A DNA stretch of 64,000 nucleotides from Bacillota bacterium (GTDB lineage Bacteria; Bacillota; Bacilli; Paenibacillales; Paenibacillaceae): the NCBI GenBank assembly GCA_023460795.1, contig JAEWPC010000090.1, positions 148,947 through 212,946 of the forward strand, written 5' to 3'. The stretch's first letter is position 1; every line of letters starts with the position of its first letter. This document shows, in pieces, positions 34,564 through 42,719 of the stretch. Position numbers and translations under genes: made by a program. Below the pieces are notes generated by a model that searched no databases, had not been told where the DNA came from, and saw nothing but the letters and a program-made list of their open reading frames with translations.

Positions 34564-35322
34564 TCACCTCCTTGCCCTGCCTGCCTGCGTCGCGGGCTGC
34601 GAATCCGATACTTGCGATACTTCTATTAACGCGGAGGCGATGCCGAATTTATTCGATACGAGGGATACGACCCTGTTCTCCGTCTCGCGGTCGAGACGGT
34701 TCTCTTCCTGTTCCGCCATCGCTTCGAACGCCCCGTCTTCGCCTTTCGATTCGCGATCCGGTTCTCGCTCGCCGCCGACCTCGACGCGAATATCGACGTC
34801 CGCGATCGGATCGACGCCTCTCACCGCCGCGATGTTGCCTCGCGGCAATGCGGCCTCTAACCCGTCATCGCCTTCGAGCACGACTTTAATGCCCGTGATC
34901 GTCCAGTTCCCGTCTTTGCCCTGCGCGGTTTGCACGTCCACGCTTCTTACCGCGCGTTCCTCGCTCAGCTCGATGTCGGATCGAATAGCCGCGGCCAACC
35001 GCGTAGATACGAGGTTCGCCGCCTGCTCCGACTGTCGTCCGCGAAGTCGCTCACCCTGCGCTTCGATCATCGCGAGCTGATCCGGCGCTCCTTGCGGCGA
35101 TTTCGCGACGGTGTCGATCCCGTCCGCGAGCTTGCCGACGAAGTCGCCTTTCATCCAGCTAAGCACCGGCGTCGCGACCGTCAGCAGGACGAAGAGCCCC
35201 GCGACAAGCCTGACGTATCTTTGCATCGTGCGGTTGGGAAGCAGCAAGTCGATGATCGAAGCCAGCAGGAGCACCGCAATGATCTGGCGCAGCCAGCCCG
35301 CCAACCCATCCATCAGCCCCAT
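34564..35322 (-). CDS. spoIIIAF: Stage III sporulation protein AF
   Basis: This 252-residue channel component has two N-terminal membrane helices (about 10-27 and 36-53; WLRQIIAVLLLASIIDLLLPN, PNRTMQRYVRLVAGLFVLL) and a soluble domain with a ring-building-like fold. The middle (about 190-215) is unusually rich in Glu/Asp/Arg compared with the rest. The start is the ATG with AGGGGG 9 nt upstream. Confidence 0.94.
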   Translation of the reverse strand: MGLMDGLAGWLRQIIAVLLLASIIDLLLPNRTMQRYVRLVAGLFVLLTVATPVLSWMKGDFVGKLADGIDTVAKSPQGAPDQLAMIEAQGERLRGRQSEQAANLVSTRLAAAIRSDIELSEERAVRSVDVQTAQGKDGNWTITGIKVVLEGDDGLEAALPRGNIAAVRGVDPIADVDIRVEVGGEREPDRESKGEDGAFEAMAEQEENRLDRETENRVVSLVSNKFGIASALIEVSQVSDSQPATQAGRARR

Positions 35323-35341
35323 CCGCCTTAGCCCCCTCGCG

Positions 35342-36583
35342 TTATCGAATCATGATCGCCGCGTTGCCCGCCGTCAGAATGATCGTCACCGCCAGGAAGA
35401 ACATCAGCCCTACCGACGCCAGCGCCGCGAAGACGTAGATGAGCGTCTTGCCGATCGTCTGCAGGCAGTGCACGATCGGCGTGTCCCCGAGCGGCTGCAT
35501 GATCGCGCCGGCCAGGCGATAGATCAAGGCGAGCGTGAGCACCTTCAGCGCGGGGAACGCGCACAGGAACAGCAGGATGATGACGCCGGCGATGCCGACC
35601 GCGTTCTTGACGAGCAGGCTCGCCGACATGACCGTGTCCGCCGCGTCCGAGAACATGCGGCCGACGACCGGCACGAAGTTGCCGGTGACGAACTTCGCCG
35701 TGCGAAGCGCGACGCCGTCCGTCACCGCGCCCGTGGCTCCCTGCACCGACAGCACGCCGAGGAAGATCGTCAGCATGACGCCGAGCAGTCCGACCGCGAC
35801 GTTCCGCAGCAAGTTCGCCAGATGCGTCACCTTGTACCGTTCGGTAATCGAACTGACCAGGTGCAAGACAGCCGAGAAGAACAAGAGCGGGAACACGACG
35901 AGATGGATGAACGTCCCGATCGTATGGATCATGAATACGATCAGCGGATGCAGTACGGCCGCGGAAGCGATGCCGCCGGTTCCGGCGAGCAGCGTCAGCA
36001 GCAGCGGGACCATCGCGAGCATGAACTCCACCATGCTGCTGATCGCGTCTCCCGCGAAGGAAGTCGCCGTTCGAAAGCTGTTGACCGCCAGGATGATCAG
36101 CACCATGTAGGCGATCGCGTAGGCGACTTTGCTGACCGCGTTGCGTTCGAAGGCGTTCTGCATCGTCTCGAGCAGCATCGTGAACACGGTCAACAGCACG
36201 ATCGTGACGAGCAGCTTACCGCTGTACAGCACCTCGTGAAGGAAGAACTTGGCGAGACCGGCAATCGCTTGCCCCGTGCTCCATCCTTCCCCGCTCGGAA
36301 ACATCAGCTCGTGCAGCTCCGGCAGCTTCCCGTCCGGAAAATATCCGCCGTACTCGCGCTTCAGGTTATTCCAATATTGCTGAATTTCTTGCGTGTTCAC
36401 GTCTTCGCTCTGATCCTTGGCAAGTTCGCCCGATATCTCCGCGCCGGATGCGGCAGGATCGGCATGCCCGATCTCGGCAGGCTCCGCGGCTTGGACGGTT
36501 CCGAAGCTGCCCAAGAGCAGGCAGATAACGATGACGACGAGCGCAATCCCGAGCTTCATGCCCTTTTCCATATGGCGGCGCAT
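35342..36583 (-). CDS. spoIIIAE: Stage III sporulation protein AE
   Basis: SpoIIIAE is the polytopic core of the mother-cell export complex. The 413-residue protein has an N-terminal signal-like helix (about 11-31), an extracytoplasmic segment and about seven further helices, with LYSGKLLVTIVLLTVFTMLLE and GNFVPVVGRMFSDAADTVM as family landmarks. GGAGG is 6 nt before the ATG. The opposite strand carries a long open frame that is only a coding shadow. Confidence 0.96.
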   Translation of the reverse strand: MRRHMEKGMKLGIALVVIVICLLLGSFGTVQAAEPAEIGHADPAASGAEISGELAKDQSEDVNTQEIQQYWNNLKREYGGYFPDGKLPELHELMFPSGEGWSTGQAIAGLAKFFLHEVLYSGKLLVTIVLLTVFTMLLETMQNAFERNAVSKVAYAIAYMVLIILAVNSFRTATSFAGDAISSMVEFMLAMVPLLLTLLAGTGGIASAAVLHPLIVFMIHTIGTFIHLVVFPLLFFSAVLHLVSSITERYKVTHLANLLRNVAVGLLGVMLTIFLGVLSVQGATGAVTDGVALRTAKFVTGNFVPVVGRMFSDAADTVMSASLLVKNAVGIAGVIILLFLCAFPALKVLTLALIYRLAGAIMQPLGDTPIVHCLQTIGKTLIYVFAALASVGLMFFLAVTIILTAGNAAIMIR

Positions 36584-36612
36584 CCGTTACCTCCGATCCT
36601 TCGCGAAGCGCT

Positions 36613-37011
36613 TCAGGCCGGCAGCAAGTTCAACACCGTCTCCACGATGACGCTGATGATGGGCACCGCCATGACCAGGATGAGCATTTTGCCGGCGAAC
36701 TCGATTTTCGAGGCGATGCTTTCAAGTCCGGCGTCTCTGACGATCTGCGCTCCGAACTCAGCGATGTAGGCGATTCCGATTATTTTCAACATCGTCTTTA
36801 AGTAGACCGAAGGAATACCTGAACGATCCGCTAAATCCTCCAGTACGGAGATGACGCTATCGATCTGGCCGATCAGCATCAGGAAGATCGCGACGCCGAC
36901 GAATGCCGCCAGCAAATAGGCGAACATCGGCTTCTGCTCCCGGATGACGAGGATGAGCACCGTGGCTAGAAATCCGATTCCGACGATCTGAAGAATGTCC
37001 ACCCGCCTCAC
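36613..37011 (-). CDS. spoIIIAD: Stage III sporulation protein AD
   Basis: This 132-residue protein has four predicted helices. DILQIVGIGFLATVLILVIREQKP-type start and LKIIGIAYIAEFGAQIVRDAG are family signatures, the latter resembling type III secretion export-apparatus subunits. It begins with a GTG directly after the spoIIIAC stop; another GTG nine bases later is possible. Confidence 0.95.
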   Translation of the reverse strand: MRRVDILQIVGIGFLATVLILVIREQKPMFAYLLAAFVGVAIFLMLIGQIDSVISVLEDLADRSGIPSVYLKTMLKIIGIAYIAEFGAQIVRDAGLESIASKIEFAGKMLILVMAVPIISVIVETVLNLLPA

Positions 37012-37215
37012 CTACTGGAACAAAAATATCGTCTTGATCTCCTGAAACAAATCGTTGAGCAATCGAACGACCATGAACAAAACGACGACAAAACCGATGA
37101 CCGTTACCCAGTGCGCCATGTCTTCTTTGCCCATCTGCTTCAGCACCGTATGAATCATCGCCACGATGATGCCGATGCCGGCGATTTGGAAGATGGTGCT
37201 GATGTCGATGTTCAT
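37012..37215 (-). CDS. spoIIIAC: Stage III sporulation protein AC
   Basis: The 67-residue protein has two membrane helices, IFQIAGIGIIVAMIHTVLKQ and WVTVIGFVVVLFMVVRLLND, and ends KTIFLFQ, almost identical in pattern to the B. subtilis protein. It is part of the membrane base of the SpoIIIA channel. Confidence 0.96.
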   Translation of the reverse strand: MNIDISTIFQIAGIGIIVAMIHTVLKQMGKEDMAHWVTVIGFVVVLFMVVRLLNDLFQEIKTIFLFQ

Positions 37216-37230
37216 CGATACGTCCCCCTA

Positions 37231-37758
37231 CTACACGATCAGAATAACGATCAACGCGGCGCCAAGAGCGCCTAGGCTGCGGCTTAGCTTCTCGTAACGC
37301 TGCTGTTCGTCCCGCGCGGTCGCTTCTTCAGCTTGAAGCTGCAGCATCGCAAGCCGGATATGCTTCAGCTGATCTTCGCGTCCGCTCGCGCCGAGCGTCG
37401 AGCCAAGCCGGAGCAAAGCTTCTTGCTCGGGAGCGCGCATCGCGGTATCCGCCCACCTGCTCGCGATTTCGCGTTCCCAAATTTCCCTGACCGTCTCGCC
37501 CGTCCGGGCCGTCTCGTTCGAGAGCGTCCGGGCTATCGCTTTGAATAATGGCGAGATCGGCGGGGGCACCGCGCTAGCGATTCGATCGAGCGCTTGCGCG
37601 AGCGGCGTCTGTCCGTAGCTGATTTCCGTCTCCAGCCGTTGCAGCGCGTGCAGCAAATGACGGATTTGCTTCGGGCGGGCCGCGTATCTTGCCGCCTGAA
37701 CGAAGCCGATCATCGTGCCGGCGAACAGAACGAGCACGATTCCGATGAACTTAAGCAC
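37231..37758 (-). CDS. spoIIIAB: Stage III sporulation protein AB
   Basis: This 175-residue protein resembles GspF-type secretion platform proteins. It has an N-terminal helix (LKFIGIVLVLFAGTMIGFVQ) and a C-terminal helix (LGALGAALIVILIV) around a helical cytoplasmic domain (LLHALQRLETEISYGQTPLA). The GTG at 37758 fits the family start and has GAGGAG 9 nt upstream, better than the ATG three codons earlier. It overlaps spoIIIAA by 8 nt. Confidence 0.95.
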   Translation of the reverse strand: MLKFIGIVLVLFAGTMIGFVQAARYAARPKQIRHLLHALQRLETEISYGQTPLAQALDRIASAVPPPISPLFKAIARTLSNETARTGETVREIWEREIASRWADTAMRAPEQEALLRLGSTLGASGREDQLKHIRLAMLQLQAEEATARDEQQRYEKLSRSLGALGAALIVILIV

Positions 37759-38869
37759 GCTCCTCATCTCCTCGCGCGCGTGGATCCGGAGAACGAATCG
37801 CCGGCATCGGCCTCGTCTTTACCGTTACTGGAGCAGATGTCGGCGGCGGGGCTGCCTGCGGAGCATCTCTCGGCACCGCTCCCGTGCGCATGCGGCCGCG
37901 CCCCGAGGCTTCGAGCGCCGCTTCCTCCGCAGAGACGATCCGATGCTCGACTTGCCCCCCGTTCCTCGAGAGCAGCACGTATGCGCCGAATACGCCATCC
38001 GCGGCGAGCTGCGCGAGCACGGGACGCGCGAATATATCCGCAATATTGGAAGCGTGAGCCGTCGCCAGCACCCTGACGCCGGCGTGAATCGCTTCGTTCA
38101 GCGCGGCCGCGTCTTCGGGGCGGCCGATCTCGTCGACGACGATCACTTCGGGCGACAACGAGCGGACCATCATCATGATGCCTTCCGCTTTCGGGCAGGC
38201 ATCGAGCACGTCGCTGCGCGGTCCGAGGTCGAACGTCGGCACGCCTCGTTCGCATGCGGCGATCTCGGAGCGCTCGTCCACGATGCCGACCTTGCGCCCC
38301 CGCCAGCCGATCGCGCGAGGATGATGCCACTCTCCCGCGCTGATGCAACGCGCCAAATCCCTGATCAGCGTCGTCTTGCCTTGCTGCGGCGGAGATACGA
38401 TCAGCGTATGGCGTATCGTTCGCGCCTCGAGATCGAGCAGCCCCGGAAGCACCTGCTTCCCGAAACCGATGCGCGCTCTTGCGATCCGCACGTTGAATCC
38501 GGCGATATCCCGAAGGTGCGCGACGGTGCCTTTATCGAGCACCGTTCTTCCCGCGAGGCCGATGCGATGACCGCCGGGTACGGTCACGTATCCTCTGCGC
38601 AGTTCTTCTTCTACCGCATATAGAGAATGGTTCGTAACTCTCTCCAGCAGCGCCCGAATCTCATCTGTGCCTGGCGCGTAAGCCGATCGATAATCGTCGG
38701 TAAGCGATCCGTCCGACCGAACGAAAGCGCTCCGGCTCCCGTACCCGATCTCGAGAGGGCGATTCTCGCGGACACGGATTTCTTCCAACGTCTGGACCGC
38801 ATCGCTGGGCAATCGGTCCAACACCCCTCTCAAAGCTGACGGAAATAACGTCAATAGAGATGGATTCAC
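37751..38869 (-). CDS. spoIIIAA: Stage III sporulation ATPase AA, with C-terminal extension
   Basis: SpoIIIAA is the secretion-type ATPase of the SpoIIIA channel. The 372-residue chain starts with GTG (GGGGGG 5 nt upstream) and holds Walker A SPPQQGKTTLIRD (about 159-171), GIVDERSEIAACERG and EVIVVDEIGRPEDAAALNEA (Walker B region). It is longer than the roughly 300-residue family norm: about 50 extra residues at the end are rich in Pro, Ala and Arg (for example PQAAPPPTSAPV) and look disordered. First gene of the eight-gene operon. Confidence 0.95.
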   Translation of the reverse strand: MNPSLLTLFPSALRGVLDRLPSDAVQTLEEIRVRENRPLEIGYGSRSAFVRSDGSLTDDYRSAYAPGTDEIRALLERVTNHSLYAVEEELRRGYVTVPGGHRIGLAGRTVLDKGTVAHLRDIAGFNVRIARARIGFGKQVLPGLLDLEARTIRHTLIVSPPQQGKTTLIRDLARCISAGEWHHPRAIGWRGRKVGIVDERSEIAACERGVPTFDLGPRSDVLDACPKAEGIMMMVRSLSPEVIVVDEIGRPEDAAALNEAIHAGVRVLATAHASNIADIFARPVLAQLAADGVFGAYVLLSRNGGQVEHRIVSAEEAALEASGRGRMRTGAVPRDAPQAAPPPTSAPVTVKTRPMPAIRSPDPRARGDEERA

Positions 38870-38910
38870 GCGAGCCCCCCTTTCGGTACAAGTTGTGATT
38901 TGCTGTTTCA

Positions 38911-38938
38911 TATGTATGCTTGTACGCCGGGAATATGC
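38911..38938 (-). promoter_or_regulatory. Sigma-E promoter of the spoIIIA operon
   Basis: GCATATT (38932-38938) matches the sigma-E -35 KMATATT fully. After 13 bp comes CATACATA (38911-38918), matching CATACAHT in 7 of 8 positions. It is about 42 bp before the spoIIIAA start, as expected for mother-cell expression. Confidence 0.85.
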
Positions 38939-38970
38939 CTGCTTGGACGTTTCATCTACCTCTACCTTGC

Positions 38971-39234
38971 CTACTTGCGGAGGATGCCGATTAATAGACA
39001 ACCTACGCCTGCTAGAATCCAGATGAGCTTGACGGGTGACAGCTTATCCGAGAGGCCGATCAAACCGATCGTCGTCGTCGAGATCAGCACGAACGGACCG
39101 ACAAGCGCAAGCATGGAATTGACGACTAGCGCCTTCTGTACATCATTGAGCCGCAGCATGACGATCGCAGCAGTTACTTCGATCATGCCGGATAAGATCC
39201 GCAGCATCGCCATGCTGAACGCCGCTTTATCCAT
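38971..39234 (-). CDS. yqhV: YqhV (DUF2619) membrane protein
   Basis: The 87-residue protein has three predicted helices (about 7-25, 37-55, 63-84) and the DUF2619 pattern RILSGMIEVTAAIVMLRLND. It sits immediately upstream of spoIIIAA, as yqhV does in B. subtilis. Function unknown. ATG 39234 or a TTG two codons earlier could be the start; AAGGAG lies 11 or 5 nt away respectively. Confidence 0.8.
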   Translation of the reverse strand: MDKAAFSMAMLRILSGMIEVTAAIVMLRLNDVQKALVVNSMLALVGPFVLISTTTIGLIGLSDKLSPVKLIWILAGVGCLLIGILRK

Positions 39235-39416
39235 CTCCAACTCATCTCCTTATCGTTACTTGTAAATGGTTATGCGAATGGAGAGGACAACTTGTCTATT
39301 TCGTAAGATTTAGTAGACCTGAACAGTCGCGGAAGGAGCGCGTAGACACCTCGGGTTGGGCAACCGCATATATTGGCTTGTAATTCCACCTCTGACGACA
39401 ACGGGGAGAGTTGAGC

Positions 39417-40244
39417 ATGGAAATAACATCGATGAACACCGAATGGCCTGCTAGGTTAACGGATCCGACGGGCCTAAGGCAAGCGAAGCCCCGCACAAAG
39501 GGCCTGACGATGGTCATAGACAAAGGTTTAGGCATGCACGCGTTTAGCGATTTAATTCACACGTCCGGGGAGTACATCGATATTATTAAGCTCGGTTTCG
39601 GCACGTCGGCGCTTTATCCGCTCGGGCTTCTGCGAGATAAAGTGGAGCTCGCGTCAAGACACGGAATTACGGTCATTCCTGGAGGCACGTTGCTAGAAGC
39701 CGCCGTTAAGCTGGATGTCGTGCCTGCCTTTTTCCGCCAAGCGCTGACGGTCGGGTTCCATGGCATCGAAGTCTCCGACGGCACGATTGCGCTCGGACGC
39801 ATCGACCGCGACAATCTCATTCGGGACGGCGTCAGTCTTGGATTCAAAGTGTATACGGAGTATGGGAAAAAGCTGCTGGGATCCCGGATCGACGTCGAGC
39901 AATTCGCGACGACGGCCGAGCGCGACTGGGCATGCGGAGCCGAGTTGGTGACGGTCGAAGCGCGCGAGTCCGGCGTAAGTGTCGGTTTGTTCGACGAGCG
40001 AGGCAACTGCCGCGAGCAGGAGCTGCAGTTCATGGCCAGCGCCGTCCCGAATCTCGACCGAATCCTGTGGGAAGCGCCGCTTAAGGACCAGCAAGTCCAA
40101 CTGCTCAAAGCGCTCGGTTCGGACGTGAACCTGGGCAACATATCCGTCTTAGATGTGCTCTCCCTCGAAACGATGCGAAGAGGGCTCCGGTCGGATACGT
40201 TCGAGCTCCATCGTCCGGCTTACGTAGCCGATTACATGATCTAA
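39417..40244 (+). CDS. Phosphosulfolactate synthase family protein (ComA/YitD-like)
   Basis: The 275-residue TIM-barrel protein matches the ComA family, which adds sulfite to phosphoenolpyruvate to make (2R)-phospho-3-sulfolactate. Landmarks are KPRTKGLTMVIDKGLG, DIIKLGFGTSALYP, GITVIPGGTLLEAA, GFHGIEVSDGTIAL and the late GSDVNLGNISVLDVLSLE. In Bacillus the pathway supplies sulfolactate of spores, which fits the sporulation-rich context, but no partner (ComB/ComC) is here. GGGGAG lies 8 nt before the ATG. The 170-bp region upstream shows no strong promoter. Confidence 0.85.
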   Translation: MEITSMNTEWPARLTDPTGLRQAKPRTKGLTMVIDKGLGMHAFSDLIHTSGEYIDIIKLGFGTSALYPLGLLRDKVELASRHGITVIPGGTLLEAAVKLDVVPAFFRQALTVGFHGIEVSDGTIALGRIDRDNLIRDGVSLGFKVYTEYGKKLLGSRIDVEQFATTAERDWACGAELVTVEARESGVSVGLFDERGNCREQELQFMASAVPNLDRILWEAPLKDQQVQLLKALGSDVNLGNISVLDVLSLETMRRGLRSDTFELHRPAYVADYMI

Positions 40245-40258
40245 TCCGGGCGAAAGGG

Positions 40259-40287
40259 CAAGCCCCGCGTTCTAAACGCGGGGCTTG
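40259..40287 (+). terminator. Terminator of the ComA-like gene
   Basis: A 13-bp perfect stem (CAAGCCCCGCGTT with AACGCGGGGCTTG) and a 3-nt loop, 14 bp after the stop; only a weak T-rich tail. Confidence 0.75.
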
Positions 40288-40337
40288 TTCCATATCGTGT
40301 ACCATCTAGCTATACGAAGTGGGAGTGTGTCGCCTGC

Positions 40338-40796
40338 ATGTATGGAGATTTGGTGCTCGTCGCGCTTATCATCATTGGTTTAATAGGCCGCTCGCCCATT
40401 ATTACGACCGCAGCCTGCTTATTATTGATCGTTAAGCTCGTCCATCTGGAGCGGTATTTGCCTTCCATCGAGCGAAGAGGCATGGAGCTCGGCCTGCTTT
40501 TCTTGACGCTGGCCGTACTGGTCCCGTTCGCTTCGGGCAAAGTACAAGCCAAAGATATTATGAACGCTTTCTCCGGATGGATCGGCTGGGTCGCCTTGCT
40601 GGGCGGCGCGATCGCCACCTTCCTGAACAGCCGCGGCCTTGAGATGCTGCGCGTCGATCCGCAGTTGATCGTCGGCATCGTCATCGGCTCGATCGTCGGC
40701 ATCTTGTTCCTGCGCGGCATTCCCGTCGGTCCGCTCATGGCCGCCGGCTTAACCGCGCTGTTCATTAAGGTCATTCAGTTGTTCGTGGGAAAATAG
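40338..40796 (+). CDS. DUF441 membrane protein (YtwI-like)
   Basis: This 152-residue very hydrophobic protein has four to five predicted helices and the DUF441 pattern GLIGRSPIITTAACLLLIVKL, then RRGMELGLLFLTLAVLVPFA and GIPVGPLMAAGLTALFI. The family is widespread in Bacillota and has no proven function. GGGAG lies about 14 nt upstream of the ATG. It is convergent with lysC across a repeat array. Confidence 0.85.
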   Translation: MYGDLVLVALIIIGLIGRSPIITTAACLLLIVKLVHLERYLPSIERRGMELGLLFLTLAVLVPFASGKVQAKDIMNAFSGWIGWVALLGGAIATFLNSRGLEMLRVDPQLIVGIVIGSIVGILFLRGIPVGPLMAAGLTALFIKVIQLFVGK

Positions 40797-40813
40797 GGTT
40801 CCGATTGTCGTCC

Positions 40814-41237
40814 GTAGCGGTCTGCGGGACCGTTGCAGCACAAACTTCAGCCAATCTGCCACTGTAGCGGTCTGAGACACCGTTGCAGCACAAACTTCCG
40901 TCAATCCGCCGCTGTAGCGGTCTGCGGGACCGTTGCAGCACAAACTTCTGCCATTCCGCCGCTGTAGCGGTCTGCGGGACCGTTGCAGCACAAACTTCAG
41001 CCAATCTGCCACTGTAGCGATCTGTGGGACCGTTACAGCACAAACTTCAGCCATTCCGCCGCTGAAGCGGTCTGAGACACCGTTGCAGCACAAACTTCAG
41101 GCAATCCGCCGCTGAAGCGGTCTGAGACACCGTTGCAGCACAAACTTCAGCCATTCCGCCGCTGTAGCGGTCTGTGGGACCGTTGCAGCACAAACTTCCG
41201 CCAATCTGCCACTGTAGCGGTCTGCGGGACCGTTGCA
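40814..41237. repeat. Tandem array of 50-bp units (type A, copy 1): eight full and one partial
   Basis: Units begin at 40814, 40864, 40914, 40964, 41014, 41064, 41114, 41164 and 41214 (truncated). On the plus strand each reads GTAGCGGTCTGCGGGACCGT then TGCAGCACAAACTTC and a variable-end linker CAATCYGCCRCT. Read on the minus strand, GCTGCAACGGTC and GACCGCTACAGC form a hairpin of about 12 bp around a 5-nt loop. The array fills the gap between convergent DUF441 and lysC genes and stops just before the lysC terminator. Open frames across it are by-products of a unit without stops. Confidence 0.96.
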
Positions 41238-41251
41238 AACCTGATAACCAC

Positions 41252-41293
41252 AAAAAAAAAAAAGAACAACGGCACCGACTGCCGTTGTTCTTT
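41252..41293 (-). terminator. lysC terminator
   Basis: AAAGAACAACGGCA pairs with TGCCGTTGTTCTTT (14 bp) and is followed on the minus strand by twelve T. It ends transcription before the repeat array. Confidence 0.95.
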
Positions 41294-41310
41294 GCTATAC
41301 GCATGCGCGC

Positions 41311-42564
41311 TTATCTGCGATCTTGCGGTCCGCCGACGAACACGCTGTCGGCCGTATCCAATCCATACGCCGTATGGAGCGCGCGCACGACGTCTTGCAA
41401 TTTGTCGGCGGCGATGACGCACGATACTTTGATCTCGGACGTGCTGACCATCTTGATGCTTACGCCGACGCTCGAGATCGCTTCGAACATCGTAGCCGCG
41501 ACGCCAGGGTTCGACACCATGCCCGCGCCTACGATCGATACTTTCACGAGGCCTTCCTCGTAAGATACTTCACGATATGGGACGGAAGTCTTAATGCTCG
41601 CAAGGACGTCGATCGCTTTCGCGCGGTCGCCGTTCGATACGGTGAACGAGAAGTCCGCTTTGCCGCCTTGCACGCCGCTTTGAACGATGATATCGACATC
41701 GATGCCGTTGCCCGCGAGCGCGCCGAACATTCTCGCCAGCACGCCGGGTACGTCCTCTACGCCAAGCACGCTGATGCGCACGACGTTCTTATCATAAGCG
41801 ATCCCACGTACAACAATTCCTTGCTCCATCTCTGCTTCCTCCCTGACCAACGTGCCTTCGTTATTCGTGAAGCTGGAACGCACGACAAGATTCACCTTGT
41901 TGTGCTTGGCGTATTCGACCGCGCGCGGATGCAGCACGGCTGCGCCGAGGTGCGCAAGCTCGAGCATCTCGTCATACGAGATGGCATCCAGCTTGCGTGC
42001 GCATTTCACGACCCGAGGGTCGGTGGAGTATACGCCGTCTACGTCCGTGTAAATTTCGCACACGTCCGCTTTGATCGCCGCCGCGAGCGCCACCGCGGTC
42101 GTATCGGAGCCGCCGCGTCCGAGCGTCGTAATCTCTCCGTCTTCCGTCATGCCTTGGAACCCCGCTACGATCACGATGTTCTCTTCATCCAACGCTTTGA
42201 AAATACGATTCGGCGATATATCGTTAATGCGGGCTTTGGCATGAACGGCTTCGGTTACGATGCCCGCTTGCCACCCCGTGTACGACTTCGCGCTATGTCC
42301 GAGCTTATGAATCGCCATCGACAGCAAGGCTACGGATATTTGCTCCCCGGTCGTGAGCAGCATATCCATCTCGCGAGCAGGCGGATTGGCGTTGATCTCG
42401 TTCGCCTTGTCGATCAGATCATCCGTTGTATCTCCCATAGCCGATACGACGACTACGACGCGGTTGCCTTGCAGCTTCTTGTCGACGATTCGCTGGGCTA
42501 CCCGAGCCATCCGCTCCGTAGAGCCGACGGAGCTGCCGCCGAACTTCATTACGATCAATGACAC
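41311..42564 (-). CDS. lysC: Aspartate kinase (LysC type)
   Basis: This enzyme phosphorylates aspartate in the first step to lysine, diaminopimelate, threonine and methionine. The 417-residue protein starts with GTG and shows the kinase motifs IVMKFGGSSVGS, VVSAMGDTTDDLI, EMDMLLTTGEQIS and TTLGRGGSDTTAVALAAAIK, followed by two ACT domains (about 265-400; VSIVGAGMVSNPGVAATMFE) for allosteric control. The SYTGWQAGIVTE and IVRGIAYDKN strings make it closest to B. subtilis LysC (kinase II). The leader is too short for a lysine riboswitch. Confidence 0.93.
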   Translation of the reverse strand: MSLIVMKFGGSSVGSTERMARVAQRIVDKKLQGNRVVVVVSAMGDTTDDLIDKANEINANPPAREMDMLLTTGEQISVALLSMAIHKLGHSAKSYTGWQAGIVTEAVHAKARINDISPNRIFKALDEENIVIVAGFQGMTEDGEITTLGRGGSDTTAVALAAAIKADVCEIYTDVDGVYSTDPRVVKCARKLDAISYDEMLELAHLGAAVLHPRAVEYAKHNKVNLVVRSSFTNNEGTLVREEAEMEQGIVVRGIAYDKNVVRISVLGVEDVPGVLARMFGALAGNGIDVDIIVQSGVQGGKADFSFTVSNGDRAKAIDVLASIKTSVPYREVSYEEGLVKVSIVGAGMVSNPGVAATMFEAISSVGVSIKMVSTSEIKVSCVIAADKLQDVVRALHTAYGLDTADSVFVGGPQDRR

Positions 42565-42608
42565 CCGTACTTCACTCCTCAAGTTGAATCCTAGCATGAG
42601 AATAATCA

Positions 42609-42636
42609 ATTATACATTCAGTATATTATAGCACAA
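42609..42636 (-). promoter_or_regulatory. Candidate sigma-A promoter of lysC
   Basis: TTGTGC (42631-42636), 16 bp, TATAAT (42609-42614), 45 bp before the lysC GTG. Confidence 0.5.
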
Positions 42637-42649
42637 GTACAAATGCCCA

Positions 42650-42700
42650 AAAATAATAAAATCCTTGCATTTCGCAAAAAGTTGCGAAATACAAGGATTT
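42650..42700 (-). terminator. efp terminator
   Basis: AAATCCTTG-n-ATTTCGCAA pairs with TTGCGAAAT-n-CAAGGATTT (18 bp with one mismatch); the minus strand continues TTATTATTTTT. Confidence 0.9.
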
Positions 42701-42719
42701 ATGTCGTTGAAGCCGATCA

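Noticed and set aside
35111..36769. 552-codon plus-strand open frame
   Set aside because: It lies antisense to spoIIIAE and parts of its neighbours; composition (His/Arg/Asp/Gln-rich) is typical of the shadow of a high-GC gene, and no ribosome site or family match was seen.
40749..41093. Minus-strand frames across the first type A array (LQRSRRPLQRRNG-like text)
   Set aside because: Same reason as above; it also overlaps the end of the DUF441 gene antisense.
42565..42719. Lysine riboswitch before lysC
   Set aside because: Only about 45 nt separate the predicted promoter from the start codon, too short for the 170-nt aptamer, and no L-box motifs were seen.
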